IMG/VR virus record: IMGVR_UViG_3300010151_000161
Location: 1 to 23,912 of that record
Strand: one strand, 5' to 3'
Length of the DNA stretch: 23,912 nt
Source of the DNA: a virus
Shown here piece by piece: positions 19,201 to 23,912 of the stretch (position 1 is the stretch's first letter; each line of letters starts with the position of its first letter). The notes below the pieces were generated by a model. That model was not told the DNA's origin and ran no database searches. It saw nothing but the letters and a program-made list of their open reading frames with translations. The position numbers and the translations under genes were made by a program.

Positions 19201-21600
19201 AATTTCAATTCTTTGAAAAGATCCTTTTACTGCACATATACCAGTTGCACCACTACCAACAGAATCTATAATATCTAAACTAGGTGGAGTTACTACATCA
19301 TATCCAGATCCAGGAGATTCTACTTCAATACTTTCAATACCTCCATAGAATACAGTATCTGATGATTTGTAATTTAAAACCTCAACTCCATTAATTAAAA
19401 TACCTGTTCTTCCAGGTTCAGTTATATAATTACCGCTCTTATTTTGAGGATCTTTTACTTCTCTGAAAAGATTTTGTGCTTCTATCTCTTGTCTAGCAAA
19501 ATCATAATCTTCAATAACATTAGAAGTTACAATTCCAGAAATAGAGATATAATTGCCACTATTAATATTAGATCTACTTTTTGCAAAACTTAATTTAGAC
19601 GCATCAATTCTTTTAACAAAATAAAGTCCTTCTTGAAGTTCTGGGAACTTACTCATTGAAGTTTGAATCCCAGCAAAACCATCACTATCAACAATAGTCT
19701 CTTCTTTCACATATGGTTGATAATAGATTCTATCACCAGTATAAAAACCATGATCTAATGGAGCATTTGGATCATTAGCAAGTACATCAATCTCAGTTCC
19801 ACTATACTCACCACTTAAAGTAATTTTTCTACTATAGGGGTTAATATAGGTATCCCGATAAAAAGGAAGGGATGGGGATCCAACTAAAATTTGATTATTA
19901 AAGTTAGTGTAGGTATTTTGAATATTTGCGTTATTTCTATTCAGATAAGGATACCTGGTAGAATCTACTTTTGTTAATTTTCTTTGAACTTCATAAGTGT
20001 AATTAGATAATAATTCACCCTGTCCTCTAATAGTAAAGATCTTAGATCCAGATACCGAAACAATATCACAATCTCTGTTTACTCCATCACTTCTCTTAAC
20101 AAGTCCTCTATCTCCAGCTTTAAAATTATGAATATCATAAGATGTTACTTCATAAGTATAATTTGAACTATTAGTTAAACTAAAATCACTAAGATTATAG
20201 GTATTAGCAACATTACCAATCCAATTCTCTCTTCTAGTAGTAGCAGAAGAAATTCCTAAACTCTTAATCCTACCAGTATCATTCTTAGAATATAAATGAG
20301 TTTCTGGAAGTACAACCTCTTCCAAGACAGATCCAATTCTAACTTTAACTACTTCATCGGTAGTTATTCCAGCATAACCATATGCATTAGCATCTAATCT
20401 AATTTCTGCTGCTGTTCCAATTCCAGAAACAATAGTAGTACTTGCTATACCAAAAAACTGAGTAATAGATTTGGAAGAGTAAGATGCTATTCCAGATATT
20501 CCATTATCATATTTAAAAGCAATCTCTCCAGATTGTGCAAACCCAACAGTAGAATCAACATCAATAGTGGTAGATCCGGAAGAAACAGGAGTTATTACTA
20601 ATGTTTTTGGATGAACGGAAAAATCTCCATAGAGAGTGCCCTGCAGAGTTACATCTTTATTATAATCAGCATCAAAACTTAACTTATAGTATTCTGTATT
20701 ACCTATAGCAATTTTTTCTACATCTGTAACAGATCCATACGCTTCGGTAATGCCATATTTTTCATTAGCATCTTGATATAAGGTATTATTTAAAAGTTTT
20801 GTAGGATCTCCCTGAATGCCTTCAACAACTAAATCTCTAGTTCTTCTCCACCCAGCATCCGATGGTCTGAATAAAAAATCTCTTGGTTTAATAACCGAAA
20901 CTTCTTCACCAAATAATGCACCAAATAAAATTTCAAATGATGGATCAGCACCCTTTGAAGAATAAAAATCTTTAGATTGTTTAATAAAAAGATTCTCATT
21001 TAAATCAGATGTTAAACTTCTCTCAGCAAATCCTGGAATAAATTGTTGCTTTAACTTATTGAGAAATTCAGTGAAAAATAATCCACTTAAATTATAAACA
21101 AGAGGACCTATAGCATATCCCTCATACGTCTCCACAGGGTGCTGTGCTGCCACAGAAGAAGAGAATACGAGTTCTTCTGGGGAATTTACCTTAGAGTATT
21201 GAGTAACGCCACTGAACCCCCTTACACACCCCTCAAAGGTCGTATCTGTCTTACTAGTGTAGGTAATTATTTCATTATCAATCTTAAGGATTCCATACCT
21301 ATCAGGGAATCCTCTTGTACCTGTTAGAATATTACCGTCTTTATCAGTACTTGTACTTACCGTAATAGTAGTATCACTATATGATAAGTCATCACTTAAT
21401 ATACATGTATTAACATTCTTAAAAATTTCATCAAGTTTAATATATTTGTCAAGATTTTGGACGAGATCAGTAGCTCCACTAGGGTATTCCTGTGAAATAT
21501 AATATTGTTTTAAAAAGTCTACAAGAAGTGGATTCTCCTCTGCAATAAAATCTGGTAGTTGATTCTCAACTATCGATTGAATTTTAACTCTAGTTTCCAT
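7243..21600 (-). CDS. Giant multi-repeat baseplate protein in the gene 7 position (expanded gp7-like)
   Basis: One uninterrupted frame encodes 4,785 residues (about 0.5 MDa by residue count), more than four times T4 gp7 (about 1,030). It lies between gp6 and gp8, as gene 7 does in T4. Residues 212-234 read F-Y-S-S-K-G-x3-S-F-x-I-L-F-x2-L-F-x-E-E-V, very like a T4 gp7 segment recalled from memory. Order of regions: an N-terminal F-L-K-Q-Y-Y helix near residue 28; a module ending G-C-V-R-G-F near 125; the gp7-like segment; GxGY units at about 767-1184; a YHYH-like domain at about 1235-1405; HGxxxG[DE] units throughout the first 3,590 residues; a Cys/His/YPR array at about 3500-4100; two GxGY units near 4532 and 4581; and a C-terminus ending K-N-Y-S. 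No signal peptide, membrane segment or enzyme motif is seen. The start follows the gp6 stop by 3 bases, without a strong Shine-Dalgarno sequence. The structural role is strongly supported; gp7 orthology is likely but not proven. Confidence 0.85.
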   Translation of the reverse strand: METRVKIQSIVENQLPDFIAEENPLLVDFLKQYYISQEYPSGATDLVQNLDKYIKLDEIFKNVNTCILSDDLSYSDTTITVSTSTDKDGNILTGTRGFPDRYGILKIDNEIITYTSKTDTTFEGCVRGFSGVTQYSKVNSPEELVFSSSVAAQHPVETYEGYAIGPLVYNLSGLFFTEFLNKLKQQFIPGFAERSLTSDLNENLFIKQSKDFYSSKGADPSFEILFGALFGEEVSVIKPRDFLFRPSDAGWRRTRDLVVEGIQGDPTKLLNNTLYQDANEKYGITEAYGSVTDVEKIAIGNTEYYKLSFDADYNKDVTLQGTLYGDFSVHPKTLVITPVSSGSTTIDVDSTVGFAQSGEIAFKYDNGISGIASYSSKSITQFFGIASTTIVSGIGTAAEIRLDANAYGYAGITTDEVVKVRIGSVLEEVVLPETHLYSKNDTGRIKSLGISSATTRRENWIGNVANTYNLSDFSLTNSSNYTYEVTSYDIHNFKAGDRGLVKRSDGVNRDCDIVSVSGSKIFTIRGQGELLSNYTYEVQRKLTKVDSTRYPYLNRNNANIQNTYTNFNNQILVGSPSLPFYRDTYINPYSRKITLSGEYSGTEIDVLANDPNAPLDHGFYTGDRIYYQPYVKEETIVDSDGFAGIQTSMSKFPELQEGLYFVKRIDASKLSFAKSRSNINSGNYISISGIVTSNVIEDYDFARQEIEAQNLFREVKDPQNKSGNYITEPGRTGILINGVEVLNYKSSDTVFYGGIESIEVESPGSGYDVVTPPSLDIIDSVGSGATGICAVKGSFQRIEIIDGGFDYVSDPFITITGGNGKDASAAVNMRSVSHSVSLDATNQGSSGNVFIQAGSATTSLIGFSTYHKFRDYEEVVYNPGKQTALTGLTTGSLYHVGVVDAQTVKIYPKQKDAISGINTVFISGYGVGRQEINSTSKKNIISDIVVNNSGEGYANKKRSTQTTGVSTSLNVINIDSHGYETGETVTYATTGTVIDGLNTSLEYLVKKENTNSFKLAPVGLGTTSKTQYLDSEQYVQLSSIGSGIHSFNYPAISVVITGNTGVSTLSNQDFSAQVQPIVRGEIESVYLTNAGSSYGSDTIVNWDRQPEFFFRSGGEVNGQGLNAEVMVVVSNGKIQEVLVTRNGTGYNAPPDLVINGSGNYATLTPVVEGGQLKEVKVISGGIGYDDTTTITIKPAGSTCELKGHLQKWTVNLFRKLLDTISADDGIIARSEREDFGLQYCHMYAPRELRKSVFVRNDGGVIQYGVGDLRMAQQKEQTSSWHSPLLGWAYDGNPIYGPYGYTTPEGGVARALKTGYELISHSNRPSLTIFPQGFFNEDYGFKNSGDLDEHNGRFGITPEYPNGVYAYFTTIEGGQTDTSGSFDGYYRPEFPYVIGTSFYSEPITSDWSNDLNQEEFNLNDSEWFRNTLGYQFKSSNSDYEFVFDPDNVRNQTVNIDSASTGQVDSIGILTGGNNYNVGDRVLFDNSLTGGNNASARVKSLYSPGISSVSIATTSYSSVEFATIDGRGSVVGFTTAPHGLENGELITVSGLSTYFAHLEDDYTIGIRTDNFVTTLGIGSTNVTGLTTYFYTTGFLDFPFIRENDILGIGNTEKVKVLNIDKVGGRIRVRRAVDGTVGFAYSSSTILRENPRKFTINTGFKTDYSYSANKEIYFNPNESVGVGTSAIAGVGSTAVFSMPGLGVTQVFVPYSQIYIPNHGLKTGEKVTYSNHGGTGIQCWQPITGITSGTTFELPEGQDLYIANVARDFIGVATVRVGLGTTGTFVGVGSTTTQRLPYFQNFGIGNYHSFTTKRTAISGEIGQNIVTVSTASTHGLSLGDEIQVTNLGKDTQTITVKYDDDNRRAVYNSTTWAASDIDTAADTITITNHGLKTGDKILYKASSPSGGLTNEELYYVLYYTKDKIRLCKTRYDLNLNIPNYIDITSATIGTLCEINPQIDVYRNKIVTFDLSDSTLSSKVGVTSYSAFTFNFYKDPEFKYKFESTGVTNKFEVVKTGEIGLESDATVKLFLNDDIPENLYYNLEPINEDYIADIKKEIVVDTDVINNNQVNLVDSQYAGTQKVVGLGTTTFKYNIRKYPEADSYTSATANSYYTTRSSTAYGAIAKIEVVNGGTKYEFNPGINTISSAYGKGAILEVQSTSIGKIQKDTIDNIGFDYPTDFTLKPSLNLPEILTIEPLTSFKSIGISSGGKNYLTDPGLVVLDGYTGEVIDDVILEYNVGSTQVRIVQNTYGMNNILPTIIPIHNSNGIGINTITYNSTTKLVTVGINTGFSDLFPVAVGDDVLIENTSVGVGSTSLGYNSSSYNYKLFPVTEVNSALGGNTGSIVYDMSSVLEGDQYPGYFDPITSFGRIIPKKQFPIFDIKLKINDFKDGEIVTTGDDSGIVESWNNKIETLKVATDSDLLVGSILTGETSNTKGRIKSKVDFDSYIKLGPYSQVNKGWTYDTGVLNNNVQRLPDNDYYQYFSYSLKSKVAYQDWNDAVSSLNHTSGFLKFSDLIVETQAENTGGVFGLDSDAEIVADLTGEGHLHCVYTFDLASEEAVKIGTALVSNQIIFENRVLTDYSESVGNRVLTIDDFSGEFNHKPRSTRYAVINSDKLTAYRSRKYFTYVRDKRYTKERQILLVSLLHDGTNGFINQYARIETHPDLGSFDWNVSGEEGRLQFYPIKYEDNNYDVTYISHDLLSNNSGIGSTALGSVAHINSHYKQMASGTSTATTIVGIASTYRSAKVIVEIGANDGSYYEFDELNLIHDGSTVDLTEYGQLSDNNLSPYGVGGLGTYYPYIEGSRLKIDFTPDSALGVGHSVSAMSISIASSTSTATGVGTAQEMSTGLLDSWYTSIAASGTPGINTIAEYHGDSHAAYYVVQLEDTTNKRYEMCEVVACDDDDYNAFTEYGNVQLHTTGLGTIGANNDGSGRNHLTFIPNHNIKVQVRVFQNVLSLQKDDMVSSLDFESAKITSSYAEYRGTHTDIKRTFGLLHNELPIFQRYVDASDTSLVSVSADTITIPDHYFVTGEELTYSWAGIGSTQAISIASTSGPGFGATTKVPPTVYAVKVNDSTIKLAASPEKALLQNPVVLDISAVGIGTSHSFTSTNQNAKALIAIDNWFQSPIVGGAITTTLDKDITLVDERIEFTGITSFFSGDLVQINSEIMKINTVGLGSTNIILVDRPWMGTGLSTHSSGDLVQIIEGNYNIRENKIHFVEAPYGLEPISSDTNAPDDRDWVGIATHSTFQGRTFMRSGKTGTIAETYTNNMILDDISNEFTGIAKTFALTKNGGTSATGFSTSNGIILINGVFQGPEGTQPREEDYDMKESAGISSIFFTGTASSVTYDVNNANIPVGGIIVSVGSTEGFGLQPLVAAGGTAVVSTAGTIQSIGIGTSGSGYRLNIQPTVNVAIQTSSLYAANYTGVGTGQIVNGGITGIAITNPAVFYRPKDISNVGYSSITGLTTVTTHLPHGLQRGENIKLSGIALTCDYAGPIGIYTADYTSSTGVMTVTTSTAHGFNATNKSSVVIFTGLGMTCAIDAGVSTHYYPRGADYAYNNSLAITNDGTAYTVSNATYAPTTGVLTLTVTSHGFSNGDLIRLAGESLIFTCAKDSHATQHSYPRPTDPVNNRWLEVSNKTTNTFTVNVTPSSNTSAHTFVSASDDGLIKHNGTVTVNVGVAGPGDQYAHTFKRASSNAIVSGGNYQHNFVSAGTSCLIVGGNYSHSFVSVGVGSITVTGIGSVVPTNVTYAPTTGAMVLTVGSGHTYTTSDTVGFDTGSIVLTCSMDAGITSHAYPRPTDPVTGVNTSITAVSDNTITVNVGTSGSVFYTPSTATYNGSTGDMVLTIGSHTLAGSSTETITDAQYDPNTGIMTCYVGTAKSFTTGDRIKFATNSLTFSCAKDSYGSNHTYPRSSDYVSNKWLPITGVTTNTFEVNVLEEGIGRPSAYTGIHSFVSATSNGLSKAGESVRMLDNGITFRCGMDNYQTLHSYPRPSDPYSNTSISIGATTATTITLNVGISTLVYHSVSAATYDPSEGDLVLTLTGAGSTVHSMIKGTNVAIATESLTFTCARDAHATEHSYPRKPDPTYAGVPINSVGTTTTFTVNVGISTVPTFYQGGGKVQAAIIAPRAKNFSTSGQDPAESGSTITNIIDNKKFEVLTGVSTRTHFYARGGKVDKELKVKFDDPKSYENLDLIYSSKSTQGIGTHAKVDVVVGQGSSVINFSIKNTGYGYGQGEILTVHTGGTAGIPTDPSMTYKEFQLTLQDTFSDSFAGWTIGDLEVLDHFDDLCDGNNKSFPIKLDGTYLTIRAAKGSSIDVQSVLLVFINDILQVPGQAYTFSGGSTLKFSEAPKKGDSTKVLYYKGTGDIDVVFRDVLETVKVGDELTLMNEPRDPYNQGYGLLQDERVVTGINTTDSVNTNPYGGPGITTDDTLVRPIKWCKQTKDKFIDGIRIGKDRVHYEPLVQPTAFLIQSVGVASTCAWVQNAKPFFDPINENNTDLNTYTVEIVSQDSKVSASATANVSTAGTITSLSITGGGYGYASAPTVTIGSPVGLGTTPGECQAYASATISSGVVNAITIGSTPGSGYTSTNPPQVLIGDPIPVRGKATTVTYQGDFGIITGVHTTTVGVASTGLVFDLFIPPDSELRDSNIVGVTTVSGIATGYYFTVSNSTVGNGVTSLYQDSSTIGIGSTFIDNVYEVAAVSIGVTAAESKTGAGLTAVAKVTVSVKDWNSISGLGYSGYYGNFSWGKVLFGNRADAQAYNAYTTDGVTGIITGGIVRRLYPLKWKNYS
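9301..11103 (-). repeat. Six-copy protein repeat with invariant C-x2-D-x5-H-x-Y-P-R-x2-D
   Basis: Residues about 3500-4100 of the giant protein hold six units, each with a strand-rich lead-in (T-G-x-[LM]-x-L-T-V type), then the motif, then an N-T-F-T-V-N-V-type strand. The motif histidines are at residues 3543, 3615, 3788, 3903, 3983 and 4073, and each motif cysteine is nine residues earlier. Unit spacing varies (72 to 173 residues), mainly because of an insertion between copies two and three. A degenerate unit keeping only L-T-C-D precedes copy one. The DNA copies have diverged, so the repeat shows mainly at protein level. Confidence 0.9.
10396..10557 (-). repeat. Three tandem 18-residue (54-base) units, motif Y-x-H-x-F-[VK]
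   Basis: Residues 3682-3735 of the giant protein form three consecutive 18-residue units starting Y-A-H-T-F, Y-Q-H-N-F and Y-S-H-S-F, with their tyrosines at 3682, 3700 and 3718. The first two end in G-G-N. They lie in the insertion between copies two and three of the C-x2-D-x5-H array. Related single H-x-F-V-S units occur near residue 3652 and inside array copy four. The exact period suggests a regular beta arrangement, which is inference. Confidence 0.85.
15929..15953 (-). repeat. 25-base direct repeat, copy A (HGL module)
   Basis: These 25 bases are identical to 16439-16463, 510 bases away in the same frame and direction. Both encode the core N-H-G-L-K-T-G of an HGxxxG[DE] unit, with the histidine here at residue 1885. 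Other copies of the unit are related only at protein level, so this pair looks like a recent duplication or gene conversion. Confidence 0.85.
16439..16463 (-). repeat. 25-base direct repeat, copy B (HGL module)
   Basis: This copy is identical to 15929-15953 and encodes the same N-H-G-L-K-T-G core, with the histidine at residue 1715. The two copies are 170 residues apart, a distance a multiple of three, so recombination between them would delete or add a module without breaking the frame. Confidence 0.85.
17386..17898 (-). other. YHYH-like domain inside the giant protein
   Basis: Residues about 1235-1405 of the giant protein resemble the YHYH domain. The landmarks are H-S-P-L-L-G-W-A-Y-D-G-N-P-I-Y-G-P-Y-G-Y at 1281-1300, L-D-E-H-N-G-R-F-G at 1346-1354 and G-V-Y-A-Y-F-T-T at 1362-1369. 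In family members as I recall them, the second block is usually L-D-x-C-N-G-R and the third gives the Y-H-Y-H signature. Here the Cys is replaced by H1349 and the signature reads Y-A-Y-F. The function of YHYH domains is not established. Within a baseplate protein it may be a surface or binding module, which is inference. Confidence 0.75.
20899..20967 (-). other. gp7-like conserved segment inside the giant protein
   Basis: These 23 codons are residues 212-234 of the giant protein. The pattern F-Y-S-[ST]-K-G-x3-S-[FY]-x2-L-F-x2-L-[FY]-x-E-E-V is shared with T4 gp7 as I recall its sequence. In T4 the segment lies in the C-terminal third; here it is near the N-terminus. Upstream residues about 24-33 (L-L-V-D-F-L-K-Q-Y-Y) may match the helix that precedes it in T4. 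The comparison is from memory, not from an alignment run. Confidence 0.7.
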
Positions 21601-21603
21601 ATC

Positions 21604-23502
21604 TTATCTTACAAAGACTCCGTTTGAATAACTTGACGATACTTGAAGGGTACTTCCTGAAATTTCTGCTCCAGATGCAATTTCATCAGGCCACATATTA
21701 ATACTTACCTTACTAGTATCTAGTTGCAAATAAAGATCCTGTAATCCAATAACATCATTCGAATATGGAATAGCTTCAATCTCAATAAGTGGAGTTCCTC
21801 TATTAATAGTGGTTCCTATAATATTAACGGGATTTAATTTAATTTCACCTTTTTTATAGTCAATAGATCCAATATTTCTTCTAATAATTTGTGGTTGAGT
21901 GGGAGAATCCAATCTAAAGAAATTAAGAGTTCCCATATGGCAACTAATAGGTATATCCGCTAGATATACCGTTCCTGCGATTCCACTAACCGTAAATCCG
22001 GAAGATTTGATATTGTATCCAGATTGATGGGCAATATGGAATCTATTACCATAACATATTTCATATTCAGCAAAACTATTTAATATTGCTCTCAAATCTC
22101 TTCTCATAACCACTGTAGTGATGTTAGAAGTGACAGATTGATTACTTTGGTCAATTATATTCAAAAATTGACTATATTTGAATCTTGCACCAAATTTATT
22201 CAATTCTGTGGAATCAGCATATGTGTTAATACTTGAAAAAATGGCATTTTTCGCCGAATTAGCAGAAGGTGCTAAATTTGGGTTATAATAGACATTTGAA
22301 GCGGTTTCAATGTACAAATATTTCAAATCCACTATTTCTGGAACAATTCCAGCAACAGTATATTTTTGTAACTCCCTTTTTATGTTATCTTTGATCAAAT
22401 TTGACAAATAGCGGTCATTATAAGGTTTTATGCTAACATAAACTTTTCCAAATCGAGGTGGAGTAAGAGTTTCTCCGCCATAAGCAGAAACTGACTCCGT
22501 TTCGGGATAAATTGTCGGAATTAGTGCTTCATAGTCAGATGAAGTGACTGCTCTGTTCCGAGAAGCATAAACTTGGGTTCCATATTTCTTAATTGACTCT
22601 ACACTTTCAATACTTTCGCCAGAATGTGAAGAATCAGTAACTGAAATTAGTGAAATTCCGGTTTCTACTGCTCTATCCGAATCATCTTGCAAAATTCCAC
22701 TAAATTGGAAGGAAGAAAGATTATTTGCAGCACTACCATTACAAACAACGTAATTGGCGGCAATAAATTCGGGTTCTTCAAGTTTTTTACCAAAAATACC
22801 GTCTCCAAAAATCAATTCATACTCTTCATTTTCAACTTCTTGAATAAAGAACACTCTAGAAGTGGGAGTGAGGTCAAAAAGACTATCAGCAAACGTATAT
22901 GTGTTTGCTGCACTTGAAGTAGCATTAGCACTAACAGTTACTGTAAGTAAACTAGTGTCAATACCAGCATTATCAAGAATAAATCGTTGATTGGGTGTAA
23001 AAGAGCTAACTGTAAAGGTTTGAGTAACTCTTGTACCTTCATATATTGTAATATCAACAAATTCTGCAATATTGTTAATAACAGGAACAGTAATATCTGA
23101 TGGAATAGAAAAAGAATAACTTTGCTCTCCAAAAGGATCAGTTGTAGCAACCACTCCTGCCTTTAAAATGAGTGATGCTGGTGCATTGGTAAAATTACTA
23201 GTGTCAACAAAGAAAGATACCTTTGCTCTTGCTGATTTTCTTGATCTAGGAACATATCCAATATTACGAGCAAGAGAAACAACATTTTCTCTTAATGTTG
23301 CACTATCAATGAATACTTCATTCGTTACCATGTTGGTATTGTATGAAGTAATGTAAGTGTTATAGGCTAACGTATCAACAATGACTGAAAGGTTTGATCC
23401 TTCAAAGTCATAATCGGTAAAATTAGAGTTTGCTCTCAGATAATCCTTAATTGAGGTTTTTATCTGGTCAAAATCTAGATCTGCGTAATTTACTAATGCC
23501 AT
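21604..23502 (-). CDS. 6: gp6-like baseplate wedge subunit (baseplate J-like)
   Basis: This 632-residue protein is close to T4 gp6 in length (about 660). The N-terminus has the typical marine gp6 pattern: D-L-D-F-D-Q-I-K near residue 8, then F-E-G-S-N-L-S-V-I-V-D-T-L-A-Y-N-T-Y from about residue 33, then a segment that begins S-A-T-L-R-E-N-V-V-S. A second conserved block lies at about residues 312-345 (A-V-T-S-S-D-Y-E-A-L-I-P followed by Y-G-G-E), as in baseplate J-like proteins. In T4, gp6 dimers form the inner ring that holds the six wedges together and contacts gp25, gp53 and gp7. The start ATG overlaps the gp25 stop by one base and has no clear Shine-Dalgarno sequence, so it probably relies on ribosomes finishing gp25. 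Three bases separate its TAA from the next ATG. No frameshift or truncation is seen. Confidence 0.93.
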   Translation of the reverse strand: MALVNYADLDFDQIKTSIKDYLRANSNFTDYDFEGSNLSVIVDTLAYNTYITSYNTNMVTNEVFIDSATLRENVVSLARNIGYVPRSRKSARAKVSFFVDTSNFTNAPASLILKAGVVATTDPFGEQSYSFSIPSDITVPVINNIAEFVDITIYEGTRVTQTFTVSSFTPNQRFILDNAGIDTSLLTVTVSANATSSAANTYTFADSLFDLTPTSRVFFIQEVENEEYELIFGDGIFGKKLEEPEFIAANYVVCNGSAANNLSSFQFSGILQDDSDRAVETGISLISVTDSSHSGESIESVESIKKYGTQVYASRNRAVTSSDYEALIPTIYPETESVSAYGGETLTPPRFGKVYVSIKPYNDRYLSNLIKDNIKRELQKYTVAGIVPEIVDLKYLYIETASNVYYNPNLAPSANSAKNAIFSSINTYADSTELNKFGARFKYSQFLNIIDQSNQSVTSNITTVVMRRDLRAILNSFAEYEICYGNRFHIAHQSGYNIKSSGFTVSGIAGTVYLADIPISCHMGTLNFFRLDSPTQPQIIRRNIGSIDYKKGEIKLNPVNIIGTTINRGTPLIEIEAIPYSNDVIGLQDLYLQLDTSKVSINMWPDEIASGAEISGSTLQVSSSYSNGVFVR

Positions 23503-23903
23503 TATCGTGTTGGTTGTAATGCAAATTGTAATTGTTGAGGTAATACATCAATTCCAACAATATCATATTCTAAAGTTACGTTGAATTCACCATTGTCATA
23601 ATTTGGAACAACATCAACATTGGTTAATACTACCCGTGGCTCAAAGTTTTCCACTGTTATCTTGATTTGATCACTAATTTCCTCTGCCGTTAACTCATCA
23701 ATACTCTCAAAAAGGAGTCCCATAACATCTGAACCCAAAATAGGGTTAAAAAATCGTTCTCCAGGAACCGTCATGATCAAATTTCGTATAGAACGAGCAA
23801 TAGCAGTTTCATTTTTGATTGCAATAAGGTCTTCATTCAAGGGATTTACCTTAAATGAGGAGCTTATATCCTTAAAAGATTGACTTACCCGTTCTAACGG
23901 CAT
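23502..23903 (-). CDS. 25: gp25-like baseplate wedge subunit (sheath initiator family)
   Basis: This 133-residue protein matches T4 gp25 in length (132 residues) and in the gp25/TssE family pattern. Two landmarks are visible: a P-G-E-R-F-F-N-P-I-L-G-S stretch at residues 47-58, and the family's E-P-R triplet at residues 88-90. In the family, gp25 sits in the inner baseplate next to gp6 and gp53 and provides the first docking strands for the contractile sheath; the E-P-R motif is important for that contact. The ATG at 23903 gives the expected N-terminus. Only 9 bases lie upstream in the window and show no Shine-Dalgarno sequence. The TAA stop shares its last A with the ATG of gene 6 (TAATG), which suggests translational coupling. 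In T4, gene 25 lies in a different cluster from gene 6, so this adjacency differs from T4. Family assignment is very likely. Confidence 0.95.
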   Translation of the reverse strand: MPLERVSQSFKDISSSFKVNPLNEDLIAIKNETAIARSIRNLIMTVPGERFFNPILGSDVMGLLFESIDELTAEEISDQIKITVENFEPRVVLTNVDVVPNYDNGEFNVTLEYDIVGIDVLPQQLQFALQPTR

Positions 23904-23912
23904 GAAATTATA

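Noticed and set aside
7243-21600. Giant protein as an RTX adhesin, secreted toxin or peptide synthetase
   Set aside because: There are no tandem G-G-x-G-x-D nonapeptides, no signal peptide, no secretion genes and no carrier or adenylation motifs. Position and modules fit a phage baseplate.
22938-23150. A 70-codon leucine-rich minus-strand frame inside gp6, possibly a small membrane protein
   Set aside because: It is an out-of-frame shadow of gp6. The hydrophobicity comes from frame-shifted Ile/Val/Thr codons, and there is no start signal.
23904-23912. TATAATTTC just before the gp25 start, resembling a -10 box
   Set aside because: It abuts the ATG, leaving no room for a leader, and the upstream context lies outside the window.
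1-23912. A hidden defence, anti-defence or regulatory RNA system
   Set aside because: The window is more than 99 percent covered by five minus-strand structural genes with gaps of at most 33 bases, which leaves no room for an independent system outside them.

Overview
The window is a single-direction block of virion baseplate genes from a T4-like contractile-tailed phage (class Caudoviricetes). It is AT-rich. The protein style is that of marine T4-like phages, the cyanophage group and its relatives: expanded gp8, a DUF4815 protein next to gp8, and very long beta-rich structural proteins full of G-[IVL]-G-[ST] and GxGY motifs. The host cannot be determined from this segment. A Prochlorococcus/Synechococcus myophage or a related marine phage fits best.

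All genes lie on the minus strand, so transcription runs from high to low coordinates. In transcription order they are: gp25 baseplate wedge (23903-23502); gp6 baseplate wedge (23502-21604), joined to gp25 by a TAATG stop/start overlap; a giant 4,785-codon gene in the gene 7 position (21600-7243); gp8 baseplate wedge (7209-5644); and a DUF4815-type structural gene (5637 to beyond base 1), which has no stop codon in the window and is therefore incomplete at its 3' end, with 1,879 codons visible. Intergenic space is almost absent: 3, 33 and 6 bases between genes, plus 9 bases before gp25. There is no gene-free stretch over 300 bases. I see no tRNA, CRISPR array, insertion sequence, origin or convincing terminator. 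The one plausible promoter is a late-promoter-like box in the 33-base gap before gp8.

The genes fit one job. In T4, gp6, gp7, gp8, gp25 and gp53 (with gp10) build the six wedges that assemble around the central hub; gp25 and gp6 are the most conserved inner parts. The order 6-(7)-8 is kept here. The giant protein carries a short segment near residue 212 that closely resembles a segment of T4 gp7 as I remember it, so I read it as a highly expanded gp7 counterpart. After that segment it is a chain of repeated beta-rich modules: GxGY units, HGxxxG[DE] units, a YHYH-like domain, a six-copy array with the invariant pattern C-x2-D-x5-H-x-Y-P-R-x2-D, and an exact three-unit 18-residue repeat.

The most unusual content is the architecture of this giant protein. 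I found no defence, regulatory or metabolic system in the window.
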